From NCBI RefSeq assembly GCF_024679095.1, contig NC_066512.1, positions 11,809,097-11,873,096 on the forward strand: a DNA stretch of 64,000 nucleotides, in the 5' to 3' direction. Within the stretch, counting starts at the first letter, position 1. Each line of letters begins with the position of its first letter. Made by a program: the position numbers and the translations under genes. Of this stretch, positions 49,813 to 60,044 are shown in pieces. Source of the DNA: Eriocheir sinensis. Its lineage: Eukaryota; Arthropoda; Malacostraca; Decapoda; Varunidae. The notes beneath the pieces are model-generated. The model had not been told where the DNA came from. It worked only from the letters and a program-made list of their open reading frames with translations, and searched no databases.

Positions 49813-51938
49813 TACTTTTTTTTTTAAAGAAAGGAGACAGCTCAAGGGCACAAAAAAAGCAAACAATAATAAAAAAAAGCCCGCTACTCGCTGCTCACAA
49901 ACATAATCTAAAGAGGTGGCCGAAAGATAGGTCAGTTTCGGGAGGAGAGGTGTCCTGATACCCTCCCCTTGAAAGAGTTCAAGTCGTAGGAAGGAGGAAA
50001 TACAGAAGAAGGAAAATTGTTCCAGAGTTTACCAGCGTGAGGGATGAAAGAGCGAAGATGCTCGTTAACTCTTGCATAAGGGGTTTGGACAGTATAGGGA
50101 TGAGCATGAGTAGAAAGTCGCGTGCAGCGGGGCCGCGGGAGGGGGGGAGGCATGCAGTTAGCAAGTTCAGAAGAGCAGTCAGCATGAACATATCGATAGA
50201 AGATAGAAAGAGAGGCAACATGGCGGCGGAAATTAGGGGGTAGAAGACTATCAGTTAGAGAGCTGATGAGACGAAGAGCCTTAGACTCCATTCTGTCCAA
50301 GAGAGCTGTGTGAGTGGAGCGCCCCCAACACGTGAGATGCATACTCCATACGAGGGCGGACAATGCCCCTGTATATGGATAGCAACTGTGCGGGGGAGAA
50401 GAACTGGCGGAGACGATACAGAACGCCCAGCCTCGAGTTAGCTGATTTAGTGAGAGACGAGATGTGAAGTTTCCAGTTAAGATTTTGAGTTAAGGATAGA
50501 CCGAGGATGTTTAGTGTTGAAGATGGTGACAGCTGAGTGTTGTCGAAGAATAGGGTATAGGTGTTTGGAAGATTGTGTCCAGTTGATAGGTGGAGAAATT
50601 GGGTTTTTGAGGCATTGAAGGACACAAGGTTCCTTTTACCCCAATCGGAAATGATAGTAAGGTCTGAGGTTAAGCGTTCTGCAGCCTTCAGCCTGGAGTC
50701 ATGTAATTCCTGTTGAGAGGGTCTTCTGTTGAAAGAATTTGAATAATGCAGAGTGGAGTCCTCAGCGTATGAGTGGATAGGACAGTTTGTTATGGAAAGA
50801 AGATCATTGATGAATAACAGGAAGAGAGTGGGCGATAGGACAGAGCCCTGTGGAACACCACTGTTAATAGATTTATGACAAGAACAGTGACCGTCTACCA
50901 CAGCAGAGACAGAACGGCCGGAAAGGAAACTGGAGATAAAGGAACAGAGAGAAGGATAGTATCCGAAAAAGGGCAGTTTAGAAAGCAAAGACTTGTGCCA
51001 GGCTCTATCGAAGGCTTTCGATATGTCTAGTGCAACTGAGAAAGTTTCACCGAAACGGCTAAGAGAGGATGACCAAGAATCAATTAAGAGAGCAAGAAGA
51101 TCGCCAGTAGAACGCCCCTTGCGGAACCCATACTGGCGATCGGATAGAAGGTTAGAAGTGGAAAGGTGCTTTTGAATCTTCCGGTTAAGGATTGATTCAA
51201 AAGCTTTAGATAGACAGAAAAGTAAAGCTATAGGGCGGTAGTTTGAGGGATTGGAACGGTCACCTTTCTTAGGCACAGGCTGTACGAAGGCGTACTTCCA
51301 GCAGGAAGGAAAGGGAGACGTTAAGAGGCAGAGGCGAAAGAGTTTAACCAGGCAGGGTGTCAGCACGGAAGCATAGTTTTTAAGGACAATAGGAGGCACT
51401 CCATCAGGTCCATAAGCCTTCTGAGGGCTGAGGCCAGAGAGGGCATAGACAACATCATTAGGAAGAATCTTAATAACTGGCATAAAGGAGTCGGAGGGGG
51501 GATGAGTAAGAGGAATATGCCCAGAATCGTCCAGAGTGGAGTTGTTACAGAAAGTTTGAGCGAAGAGTTCAGCCTTAGAGATAGAAGAGACGGCAGTGCT
51601 GCCGTCTGGGTTAAGAAGAGGAGGGAAAGAGGAAGAAGTGAAATTGGAGGAGATATTTTTGGCTAAGTGCCAGAAGTCTCTGCAAGAATTAGAGAAAGCA
51701 AGGTGTTGACATTTGCTATGGATAAAGGAGTTTTTGGTAAGTCGAAGAATAGATTTGGCACGATTCCGGGCGGAAATGTAAGGGTCATGGTTAGCTGGAG
51801 TTCGAAGGCTCTGGTACCTTTTGTGAGCTGCCTCTATCTTTGACAGCACGAGAACAAGCGTGATTAAACCAAGGCTTTTTAGCATGGGGAGTAGAGTAAG
51901 TACGTGGAATGTATGCCTCCATTCCTGAGACAATCACC
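49813..51938 (-). mobile_element. LINE-B copy 3, linker + RT + C-terminus + 3' UTR
   Basis: 5'-truncated in the linker (matches 57340 on). A 550-residue frame (51933-50281) carries [76 protein letters not shown] and [20 protein letters not shown]. The catalytic box reads SYAEDSTLHYS, a D-to-E change at the first Asp of the ADD. A frameshift near 50330 moves to the C-terminal frame ending DLNSFKGRVSGHLSSRN (stop near 49932). The 3' UTR has CAGCGAGTAGCGGGC and TGCCCTTGAGCTG and ends in poly-A (poly-T at 49816 on the plus strand). Confidence 0.93.
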
Positions 51939-53100
51939 TAACCTAACATCCTATCTTGCTTTTCTCTTCCATTTCTACCTTCGTTTATCCCTGCCTTCCT
52001 ATCTTGCTTCTCCTTCCTTTCATCCTTCGTTCTTTTCTATCTTGATTTCCTCTGTCTTCCTTTTCCTCTCTTCGCTCCTTAACTTTCTACCTTGCTTATC
52101 TCGTTTCTTCCCTTTCTTTTTCTCTCCACCATACTCTTATATCTTGTTTTCTTTTTTTTTCCATCTTTCCTCTTTTTCCATATGTTCCCCTTTCCTCTCT
52201 TACCTTTTCTCTTACCTTGCTTCACCCTCATTCTCTTCCTGTCTCCACTTCCTTCCCCCTCGCCTCCTGTCTAACCTTCCCTCTCCCTTCCCCTCGCGTG
52301 CTGAAACATCATCACTTCTTCGCCACTTCCTTTTCACTAACACTTACCGTTTTCTCCCTCCCTCCCTTCCATCCTCCACCTCTCTCCCTTTTCCCCTGAT
52401 GCTCTCCTCGACTCATCTGCCAATTTACATACTCAATACCCCCATCATCCCCGTTGTTCACCTGCCCAGTTACCGGATCATTAGCGACAGGTAAAGGAGA
52501 GATCACAGCACTATCGATTTAGCAACACTTTCAAAAAATTTTACTCTCTGCTCCGTTTCTTATTCTTCCTTATGTTCTCTCTTCCTCTTCACTCTCGGTC
52601 GGCTTAATGTTTTCCCTTTACATCCAATACAATATGTCGTTCTCAATGGCTAACGCAATAAACTTCACTCAGTTTACAACCACAGTTTCGTTGGAGTTAC
52701 TTACTGTACCCCCTGCTACCGCCTTCCACTTTCTTTCCTTCCTTCATTGTTTTCTTCATAATTTGTTTCGGATTCCTCTTTTCTTCCTCCTCTCTATCCT
52801 TACTTTCTTATTTCTAGCCAAAGTTGCTTTTTTTTTCATCCTTCCATTCCGCCTTCAAAATATCCCTAACTCCTTCCTTTCCGCCTCTTCCTTTCTTTCT
52901 TTCTTCCTTCCCTTCCTTTGGCCTTTCCATTTTCCATTCATTTCTTCCTTACTCCCGTTCAGCTTTATTTTCTTTCCTTCTCCCTTCCTAGCGTCTTTTA
53001 CTTCCTTATCTCTGCCCCTTAATGATGCCTTCCTTTCTCTCTCTTCTCAACCATCAAAACAACTTTTCACGAGAGTAATGCAAAAAGTCTTCTGATTCGG
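51939..53100. repeat. Long imperfect pyrimidine tract
   Basis: TTCC/TCTT-rich sequence for over 1 kb on the plus strand, continuous in style with 49690-49812 on the other side of LINE-B copy 3. Hydrophobic Phe/Leu/Ser frames in it come from composition, not genes. Confidence 0.7.
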
Positions 53101-53682
53101 TGTTTTAGGCCAGCTCTGTACTCACTCACCCCTGCCAGGAAACGCTGCCTCGAAACTTGGAGGCAGTGCGAGGCAACTTCTGGCAAGGGGCTCATTTTCC
53201 TGTAAAATTGAAGTGATAATTTTACTTCTCATTCGACGGCAATTCATTAGATTAATCTCCTTAATTATCTTTTAAGGGCGTGAGGGATGGAGTATATTCT
53301 CTCATTTCGTATGGTAAAATGGTTAACTTTACCTTCATGCTGTAATGCCTATACTGATGTGGTGTCTTACGTCAGGAGTGATGGCGGAGGGAACCAAGTA
53401 GTGGTTTTGTCTCCGCGTCCGAGGCACAAGACACTGTTTAATGCTATAATAGTTCACCACAACAACACGTCTTGGGCCAAGAGCTGAATCATTACCTCGC
53501 GTATTCCTTAAAAAAGCCAATAAATTTAAAATCCTCATCCAGTCTCTTTCTCTGAACTCTACAACACTACTCGATGGCTTCTATTCATTCTTCCACACCT
53601 CTTAATAGTCTCTCCACGCCTACTTCAGCCCCTCTCCAGTCCCTTCACTTCCCTCCACGCCCTCTCCACTTCCTCGTTGCAG
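53101..53682 (+). other. Putative intron or upstream flank of the transporter exons
   Basis: No gene motif until a pyrimidine-rich stretch at 53615-53680 ends TCCTCGTTGCAG, a good splice acceptor. Any upstream exons are not recognised. Confidence 0.45.
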
Positions 53683-53885
53683 CGGAAAGGCTGAGAGCCA
53701 GGCGACGCTTGCTGAGTCTGCGGATGGTTGCTCCAGAGAGGATGGGGACGACGGCAGAGCAGGCGGCGCAGAGGGCGAGGGACGCGCCCACAAGGGCCTC
53801 TCAGCAGGCTTGGCGGCACTATTTCTCTTGGCCGAGATGGCGGGCGCCGGCATCCTCAACCTGCCCCGGGCGGTGGCCAACACAG
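53683..53885 (+). CDS. Amino-acid transporter (AAAP/SLC36-like), exon with first membrane segment
   Basis: Starts after acceptor GCAG (53679-53682). Coding enters in mid-codon and reads GKAESQATLAESADGCSRED, a Gly/Glu-rich cytosolic N-terminus, then HKGLSAGLAALFLLAEMAG and AGILNLPRAVANTG. This is the first membrane segment of AAAP transporters, whose hallmark is the G-A/S-G-I/V-L-x-L-P-R-A loop. The exon ends ACACAG before GCGAGT, a GC-type donor. AAAP proteins move amino acids, often with protons, across plasma or lysosomal membranes; the substrate is not decidable here. The ATG-started frame at 53574 is a shifted shadow. Confidence 0.75.
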
Positions 53886-54017
53886 GCGAGTCGCTGCTGC
53901 TGTGTGGAAGCTCATGGCTATAATAATGTATCTGGGGACTCGATTAGAGCAATAAGTTTTACTACAGCAATGCTATGTTTAGCCACTAACACCTCTCTTC
54001 CCTTATGCGTGGTGCAG
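53886..54017 (+). other. 132-bp GC-AG intron
   Basis: Donor ACAG/GCGAGT, acceptor GTGCAG/GG. Removing it joins ANT-G to WGGLPLMVV in frame, the expected junction in AAAP transporters. No standard GT donor fits this junction. Confidence 0.7.
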
Positions 54018-54186
54018 GGTGGGGGGGGCTGCCGCTGATGGTGGTGCTCGCCCTGGCGGTGGGGTTCGCGGGCACGCGGCTGGGCATGTGCTGGGTGTTG
54101 CTGGAGGACCGCTGGCCGCAGTATCGCACGCCCTGCCGCCGTCCATACCCAGCCATCGCCCGCCGCGCCCTCGGCATCCCGGGACA
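54018..54186 (+). CDS. Amino-acid transporter (AAAP/SLC36-like), next exon
   Basis: Reads GWGGLPLMVVLALAVGFAGT, RLGMCWVLLEDRWPQY, RTPCRRPYPAIARRALGIPG. This is the second membrane segment followed by the R-L-G-x-C-W and (K/R)(K/R)PYPxI signatures that I associate with arthropod AAAP transporters. It ends at a consensus donor, ACA/GTGAGT (54186/54187), leaving a split codon. The reading frame from the previous exon is kept. Further exons (some nine more membrane segments would be expected) are not found before 64000, so either the next intron is longer than 9.8 kb and full of repeats, or the gene is a remnant. Confidence 0.75.
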
Positions 54187-54359
54187 GTGAGTAACTGAAA
54201 ACATACTTTATTTTCTTCTCTTTCCACAGCAAAATGAGTGAGACTAAGAGCCACTACAAATCAAGTTGGGGCAGTTTCTCTCCACTGCCACTCCACATAA
54301 GGGTCATCTATATACTTTAAATCAAAAGCTGAATTTTTACACATATAAGATCCTCCTTC

Positions 54360-54615
54360 AGTTTAGTAGCGGCTCCGAGGACCCGGGTTCAAGTCCCTGC
54401 CGGCAAGGATCTTTATTGCCGAGTGGCTGAAGACAACCCTACAGGCTATCCTGATGACCAGCTATCAACCTGGACTTTAGTGAAACTGCTCCGGAGGAGG
54501 GAAGGGGCAAGAATTGCGCCACTGTAAAATACCTACCCGCTTCACTAGCTTGCGGGGACCGCCGAGCAAGCCCCTTCAAGAAAGCCTACCGGCGCTATGG
54601 GCCAATTGTAAAAGA
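54360..54615 (+). mobile_element. tRNA-headed SINE, diverged V1-like
   Basis: Starts inside the head (GACCCGGGTTCAAGTCCC). It retains TTGCCGAGTGGCTGAAGACA, AGCTATCAACCTGGACTTTA, TGCGCCACTGTAAAATACC and the 3' end AAGAAAGCCTACCGGCGCTA. It lies inside the putative intron. Confidence 0.8.
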
Positions 54616-54671
54616 TATATCAGTTGTTCTCTCTGAACGATGCAAATAGTAACGTCACGAATAATATATGG

Positions 54672-54992
54672 TTTTTTTTTTTTTTTTTTTTTTTACATCC
54701 CCGCCTATAGCGCCGGTAGGCTTTCTTCAGGGGCCAGATGGTCGGCCCAAGCCCGTCGTGGCGCAGGCAATTTTTTTTTTATAGTGGCGCCAGTTAGGCT
54801 TGGCTCATGCTGCCCCCCCGGAGCTTATTCTTGATTTACTGGACGGTTTCTTCTAGAGTCCGGGTTGATGGGTGATCTTCTGGACAGCATGTGGGTAGTC
54901 TTAGGCCACTCGGCGGTGACTGAAAAATCCCAGGTGGTAGCGTGGGGATTCGAACCGACGTTGTCCACGGCCTGGTGAATGTGACCCCAGCA
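54672..54992 (-). mobile_element. tRNA-headed SINE, family V1, 5'-truncated
   Basis: Minus strand: B-box region TTCGAATCCCCACGCTACCA, TTTTTCAGTCACCGCCGAGT, GGCAGCATGAGCCAAGCC, and the 3' end GCCTACCGGCGCTATAGG with an A-tail. The first about 40 bp of the head are missing. Confidence 0.9.
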
Positions 54993-55078
54993 ATATGTAT
55001 GAAGAAAGAAGGCTCTGAAAAGAATGAGCAGCAACAACGAAAGGGAAGTCGGTCTAACTATAGACCTGATCAATGATT

Positions 55079-55110
55079 CAGGCGGTGGCTGAGTGGTTAG
55101 CGTGCCGGTG
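55079..55110 (+). mobile_element. 30-bp head fragment of a V1 SINE
   Basis: AGGCGGTGGCTGAGTGGTTA then GCGTGCCGG only, the SINE head up to and including the A-box. No body follows. Confidence 0.7.
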
Positions 55111-55454
55111 TGGTGTCATGAGACATCCCAAGATCGTGAGAAATCCCATCCTGAATACATACATGAATTTCGACACGGTGCCGTATCTTTAGTCGACTGC
55201 TTGCCGGGATCTGTCCCACCTAAGTTTATTTATATTATTATAAAAGCAAATGATGACGTATGAATGTATGCAACTAGGATATCAACAATTACTCTTCTTC
55301 TTCTTGTGACCTGTTCCGCTTTGCATCGCTTTTTAGGTCCTCTTTGGTATTTTTTTACGCTTAGATGCTTCACTTAGTTACTCTGTGATAGTGAAGTTTG
55401 GGTTCCACGATACGAAGTTCAAGATAGGATGTCTTACGATACCGGATGGCAGTT
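55111..55454. other. No gene seen
   Basis: AT-rich unassigned DNA. Confidence 0.4.
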
Positions 55455-55795
55455 GACACCATACCGGTGCCGCGTCCGGGAGATGCAGGAGGGGCGCGGG
55501 TTCGAATCCTGGCCGCCACACAGCTGGGATTTTTCAGTCACCGCCGAGTGGCCTAAGACTACCCATATGCTGCCCTCAAGACCACCTATCAACCTGACTC
55601 TAGATTACCTCTCCAAAGAGAGGCTCAAAGAAGAGCTCCGTGGTGCAGTATCAGCCAAAACAAGATGGTGCCACTATAAACACTCGCCTGCGCCACAACG
55701 GGCTGGGCCGACCATCAGGCCCCATCCAGTGAAAAAGCCTAACTGCGCAATAGGCCGCGACGTTAATTTTTTTTATATATATTTAAAGAAATAGC
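55455..55795 (+). mobile_element. tRNA-headed SINE, V1 variant
   Basis: The head is CGCGTCCGGGAGATGCAGGA then GCGGGTTCGAATCCTGG. The body is as V1 (TTTTTCAGTCACCGCCGAGT; AGATGGTGCCACTATAAACA; GGGCTGGGCCGACCATCAGG). The 3' end is diverged (AGCCTAACTGCGCAATAGG). The 5' head differs from the other copies and resembles copy 4. Confidence 0.88.
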
Positions 55796-55849
55796 TCATG
55801 AGAATCACAGTCTCTAGAGACAGGAAAAAACACCAATAGGTCAATTTAA

Positions 55850-56016
55850 AAATAAAGGCGACAAAAAAAGACAAAAATCTACTGACCGGTTAATAGTAGC
55901 CTATACACTTTTTACTAAGATCATAACAGACAAAATCAGTGCAGCGCTAGACTCTAACCAGCCAATAGAACAAGCTGAATTTCGTAATGGATACTCACCA
56001 ACTGGGAGTAGGAAAG
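55850..56016 (+). mobile_element. RTE-like LINE, RT N-terminal fragment
   Basis: Reads KSTDRLIVAYTLFTKIITDK, ISAALDSNQPIEQAEFRNGY, SPTG. This is the RT block usually found as YRPI...LYKLFTKIIxxRIxxxLDxxQPxEQAGFRxGYST in RTE-type LINEs. It stops abruptly and a LINE-B follows. Its likely continuation is at 63290. Confidence 0.65.
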
Positions 56017-56149
56017 CCAGGCACTTGCCGCAACGGGCGCAAGTCACGCCCAGTGAGGGTGAGGGTATGCTGCAAGCCAATCAAAGACACTCACCGTGTC
56101 CTCATTTTCCGTCTCCTTTTTCCCTCAATTAACACCAAAAAGTAGTTCA
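56017..56149. other. Junction, unassigned
   Basis: Short stretch between the RTE fragment and LINE-B. No motif. Confidence 0.4.
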
Positions 56150-56568
56150 GCATGCTCTCTAAGGGTATTTTTTTCCATATGTTCCCCCTTTCCAGAACTG
56201 TCCCCAGGTCGGACTCCACTTCTGGTGACGACCCAAAGAGGTGTCTTGATAGTTCTTCCAAAATTTTCATCAGCTGCAACATTCGCGGTCTTCTCATTGA
56301 TTTCCATTTTGTACAACACCATCTCTCCTCAAAACCTCGCCTTCTCTTCATAAACGAAACACTGGTTTCTGAGGCTACTGACGGTATTTTATTCTCTACT
56401 CTGTTCTCTCTTACTATCTATATTCTAAATTTCGGTCCAAAACTGGATGTTGGGTCTATGAACACAAAGATATTACTTGCTCTCGCGCCCATGACCTTGA
56501 TTCTTCAGAATTTTCCATCATCTAGCTAAGACTTAGTTGTCATTCTATCACTAAACATGTTTGTGCTG
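56150..56568 (+). mobile_element. LINE-B endonuclease N-terminal part, decayed copy
   Basis: SSKIFISCNIRGLL..., then HHLSSKPRLLFINETLVSEA, TDGIL..., with a stop near 56527. It repeats, at about 80 percent identity, the start of the next LINE-B copy (56569-56830). It ends at a TTTATATCTCATCTCTCC junction. Confidence 0.75.
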
Positions 56569-59487
56569 TTTATATCTCATCTCTCCTCCTCTAAACCTCA
56601 CCTTCTCTTCCTTACCGAAACACAGGTTGCTGAGGCTACTGACAGCAATCTCTACTCTGTTCCCTCCTACTATCTCTATCCTAAATTTCAATCCAAAGCT
56701 GGATGTTGCGCCTACGTGCGAAACGACATCACTTGCTCTCGTGCCCACAACCTTGACTCTTCTGAATTTTCTACCATCTGGCTAAGACTTCATTGTCATT
56801 CTATTACTAAATACATCTGTGCTGTTTATCTCTCACCTAACTCTACCAACTATGTAAAATTCTTTGACTATTTGAATTCTAAAGTGGAGCACATCTTGAC
56901 CCACTCTCCCTTCGCTGAAATCTCCATCCTAGGAGATTTCAATGTTCACCACCAGCTTTGGCTTTCATCCTCTCTCACTGACCATCCTGGTGAACAAGCC
57001 TACAACTTTGCTATCCTCAACGACCTAGAGCAGTTGGTCCAGCACCCTACACGTATTCCCGACCGTCTTGGAGACCGGCCCAACATTCTAGACCTCTTCC
57101 TTACCTCAAACCCTTCTGCTTATTCTGTCAAACTGTTCTCTCCGTTGGGCTCCTCCGATCACAATCTTATTTCTGCATCCTGTCCTATCGCTCCTGTACA
57201 CCCTCTGGACCCACCGAAGAGGCGATGCTTCTGGCATTTTGCTTCAGCTCGATGGGACGACCTGAGGATGTACTTTTCCGATTTCCCGTGGAATGATTAT
57301 TGCTTCCAGGATAGAGACCCCTCTGTGTGTGCTCAGCGCATCACAAAGGTGATTGTCTCTGGAATGGAGGCATACATTCCTCTTTCTTTCTCTACTCCTC
57401 ACGCTAAAAAGCCTTGGTTTAATCACACTTCTTCTCGTGCTGTCAATGATAGAGAGGCAGCTCACAAAAGGTACCAGAGCCTTCAAACTAATGCTAATTA
57501 TGAACTTTACATTTCTGCCCGAAATCGTGCCAAATATATTCTCCGACTAACCAAAAATTCTTTCATTAATAGAAAATGCCAAAACCTTGCTTTCTGTAAC
57601 TCTTCCCGTGACTTCTGGCATCTAGCCAAAAACATCTCCTCCAACTTCACTTCTTCATCTTTCCCTCCACTCCTCAGTCCTGACGGCAACAATGCCGTCT
57701 CATCTATCTCTAAGGCTGAACTCTTCTCTCAAACTTTTTCTAAAAACTCCACTCTGGACGATTCTGGGCATATTCCTCCTACTCATCCCCCCTCTGACTC
57801 CTTTATGTCTGTTATAAAGATTCTTCAAAATGATGTTTTCTATGCCCTCTCTGGCCTCAATCCTCAGAAGGCTTATGGACCTGATGGAGTGCCTCCTATT
57901 GTCCTTAAAAACTGTGCCTCCGTGCTGTCACCCTGCCTGGTCAAACTCTTTCGCTTCTGCCTGTCAACATCTACCTTTCCTTCTTGTTGGAAGTATGCCT
58001 TCATACAGCCTGTGCCTAAGAAGGGTGACCGCTCCAATCCCTCAAACTACCGTCCTATAGCTTTACTTTCTTGTCTATCTAAAGCTTTTGAATCAATCCT
58101 TAACCGGATGATTCAAAAGCACCTTTCCACTTTTGACCTTCTATCTGATCGCCAGTATGGGTTCCGCAAGGGGCGTTCTACTGGTGATCTCCTAGCCTTC
58201 TTAACTGACTCTTGGTCATCCTCTCTTACCCGTTTCGGTGAAACCTTTGCTATTGCGCTGGACATATCAAAAGCTTTTGATAGGGTCTGGCACAAATCTT
58301 TGCTTTCCAAACTACCCTCCTACGGTTTCTATCCTTCTCTCTATACCTTTATCTCCAGTTTCCTTTCTGACCGTTCTATTTTTGCCGTGGTAGACGGTCA
58401 CTGTTCTTCCCCTAAATCTATTAACAGTGGTGTCCCACAAGGTTCTGTCCTATCTCCCACTCTTTTTCTGTTGTTCATTGATGATCTTCTTTCCAAAACG
58501 AACTGTCCTATCCATTCCTACGCCGATGATTCCACTCTGCATTACTCAACTTCTTTTAATAGAAGACCCACCCTACAGGAACTTAACGACTCAAGGCTGG
58601 AGGCTGCAGAACGCTTAGCCTCAACCCTTACTATTATTTCCGATTGGGGCAAGAGCAGCCTGGTGTCCTTCAACGCCTCAAAACACAGTTTCTCCACCTA
58701 TCCACTCGACACAATCTTCAAAACAACTATCCCCTATTCTTTGAAAACACCCAGCTATCACCTTCCTCAACACTAAACATCCTCGGTCTGTCCTTAACTC
58801 AAAATCTCAACTGGAAACTTCATATCTCATCTCTTACTAAATCAGCTTCCTCGAGGCTGGGCGTTCTGTACCGTCTCCGCCAGTTCTTCTCCCCTGCACA
58901 ATTGCTGTCCATATACAGGGGCCTTGTCCGCCCTCGTATGGAGTATGCATCTCATGTGTGGGGGGGCTCCACTCACACAGCTCTTCTGGACAGAGTGGAG
59001 GCTAAGGCTCTTCGTCTCATCAGCTCTCCTCCTCATACTGATAGTCTTCTACCTCTTAAATTCCGCCGCAATGTTGCCTCTCTTTCTATCTTCTATCGAT
59101 ATTTCCACGCTGACAGCTCTTCTGAACTTGCTAACTGCATGCCTCCCCCCTTCCCGCGGCCCCGCTGCACACGACTTTCTACTCATGCTCATCCCTATAC
59201 TGTCCGAACCCCTTATGCAAGAGTTAACCAGCATCTTCACTCTTTCATCCCTCACGCTGGTAAACTCTGGAACTATCTTCCTTCATCTGTATTTCCTCCT
59301 GCCTACGACTTGAACTCTTTCAAGAGGAGGGTATCAGGACATCTCTCCTCCCGTATTTGATCTTGCTTTCGGCCACCTCTTTTTCTTTTTTAGGAGCAGC
59401 GAGTAGCGGGCTTTTTTTTTATTATTGTTTTCTTTTTTTGTGTGCCCTTGAGCTGCCTCCTTTGTTATTAAAAAAAAAAAAAAAACT
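56569..59487 (+). mobile_element. LINE-B copy, nearly intact ORF2 (EN + RT) + 3' UTR
   Basis: The best LINE in the window. The frame 56557-58776 has endonuclease motifs ([42 protein letters not shown]), a linker ([20 protein letters not shown]) and RT blocks ([89 protein letters not shown]). The catalytic box [11 protein letters not shown] is intact. A single frameshift near 58682 ([12 protein letters not shown]) leads to the C-terminal frame ending SGHLSSRI (stop 59358-59360). The 3' UTR marks are AGCGAGTAGCGGGC and TGCCCTTGAGCTG, then poly-A at 59470-59485. Jockey-like by motif order. The 5' end of the endonuclease is missing. Confidence 0.95.
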
Positions 59488-59579
59488 ATTCTACCAACTA
59501 CATTAATGTTTTTTTGCTCTTTGAATTCCAAAGTTAAAACCTTAATTTTAGGAGATTAGGAGTAGAGGAGTAGGAGTAG

Positions 59580-60039
59580 GGTCAATAGCTCTTCGTCTCA
59601 TCAAATCCCCGCTTCTTACTGACAGTCTTCTGCCTCTTAAATTCCACCGCCATGTTGGCTCTCTCTTCCTTCATGCTGACTGCTCTTCTGAACTTGCTAA
59701 CTGCATGCCTCCCCCCTTCCCGCGGCCCCGCTGCATTCGACTTTCTACTATAGCTCATCCCTATACTGTCCAAATCCCATATGCATCTTCATTTTTTCAT
59801 CCCGTTCATTGGAAAACTGGAACAGCCTACCTCTGTCTGTATTTCCTCTTGCCTATGACTTGATCTCTTTCAAGAGGGGAGTATCAAGACACCTCTACAT
59901 CTGAAACAGAGCTTATGGGCACATTTCTACTTTTTTTCTTCTTATAGAAGCAGTGATTAACAGTTTTTTTTTATATTAATTCACTGTTGCACTTTATCTG
60001 ATTCCTTTACAGTAAAAAAAAAAAAAAAAAAAAAAAAAC
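59580..60039 (+). mobile_element. LINE-B C-terminal fragment + tail
   Basis: Starts at ALRLIKSPLLTDSLLPLKF, keeps SSELANCMPPPFPRPRCIRL and DLISFKRGVSRHL, then a decayed 3' UTR and a run of about 24 A (60014-60039). 5'-truncated and head-to-tail with the previous copy. Confidence 0.85.
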
Positions 60040-60044
60040 AGCTT

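Noticed and set aside
49803..51945. CCTTAC/CCTAAC as the target duplication of LINE-B copy 3
   Set aside because: Five of six bases in a low-complexity tract is not convincing.
51938..51955. CCTAACCTAACAT as telomere-like repeat
   Set aside because: Only two units, at a LINE 5' junction. Too short for a telomeric tract.
52607..53095. 162-residue hydrophobic, membrane-like frame
   Set aside because: It lies wholly in a pyrimidine tract. Phe/Leu/Ser bias follows from TTC/CTT/TCC composition.
53574..54038. ATG-started 154-residue frame over the transporter exon
   Set aside because: It is shifted by one relative to the frame with AAAP motifs and runs through the intron.
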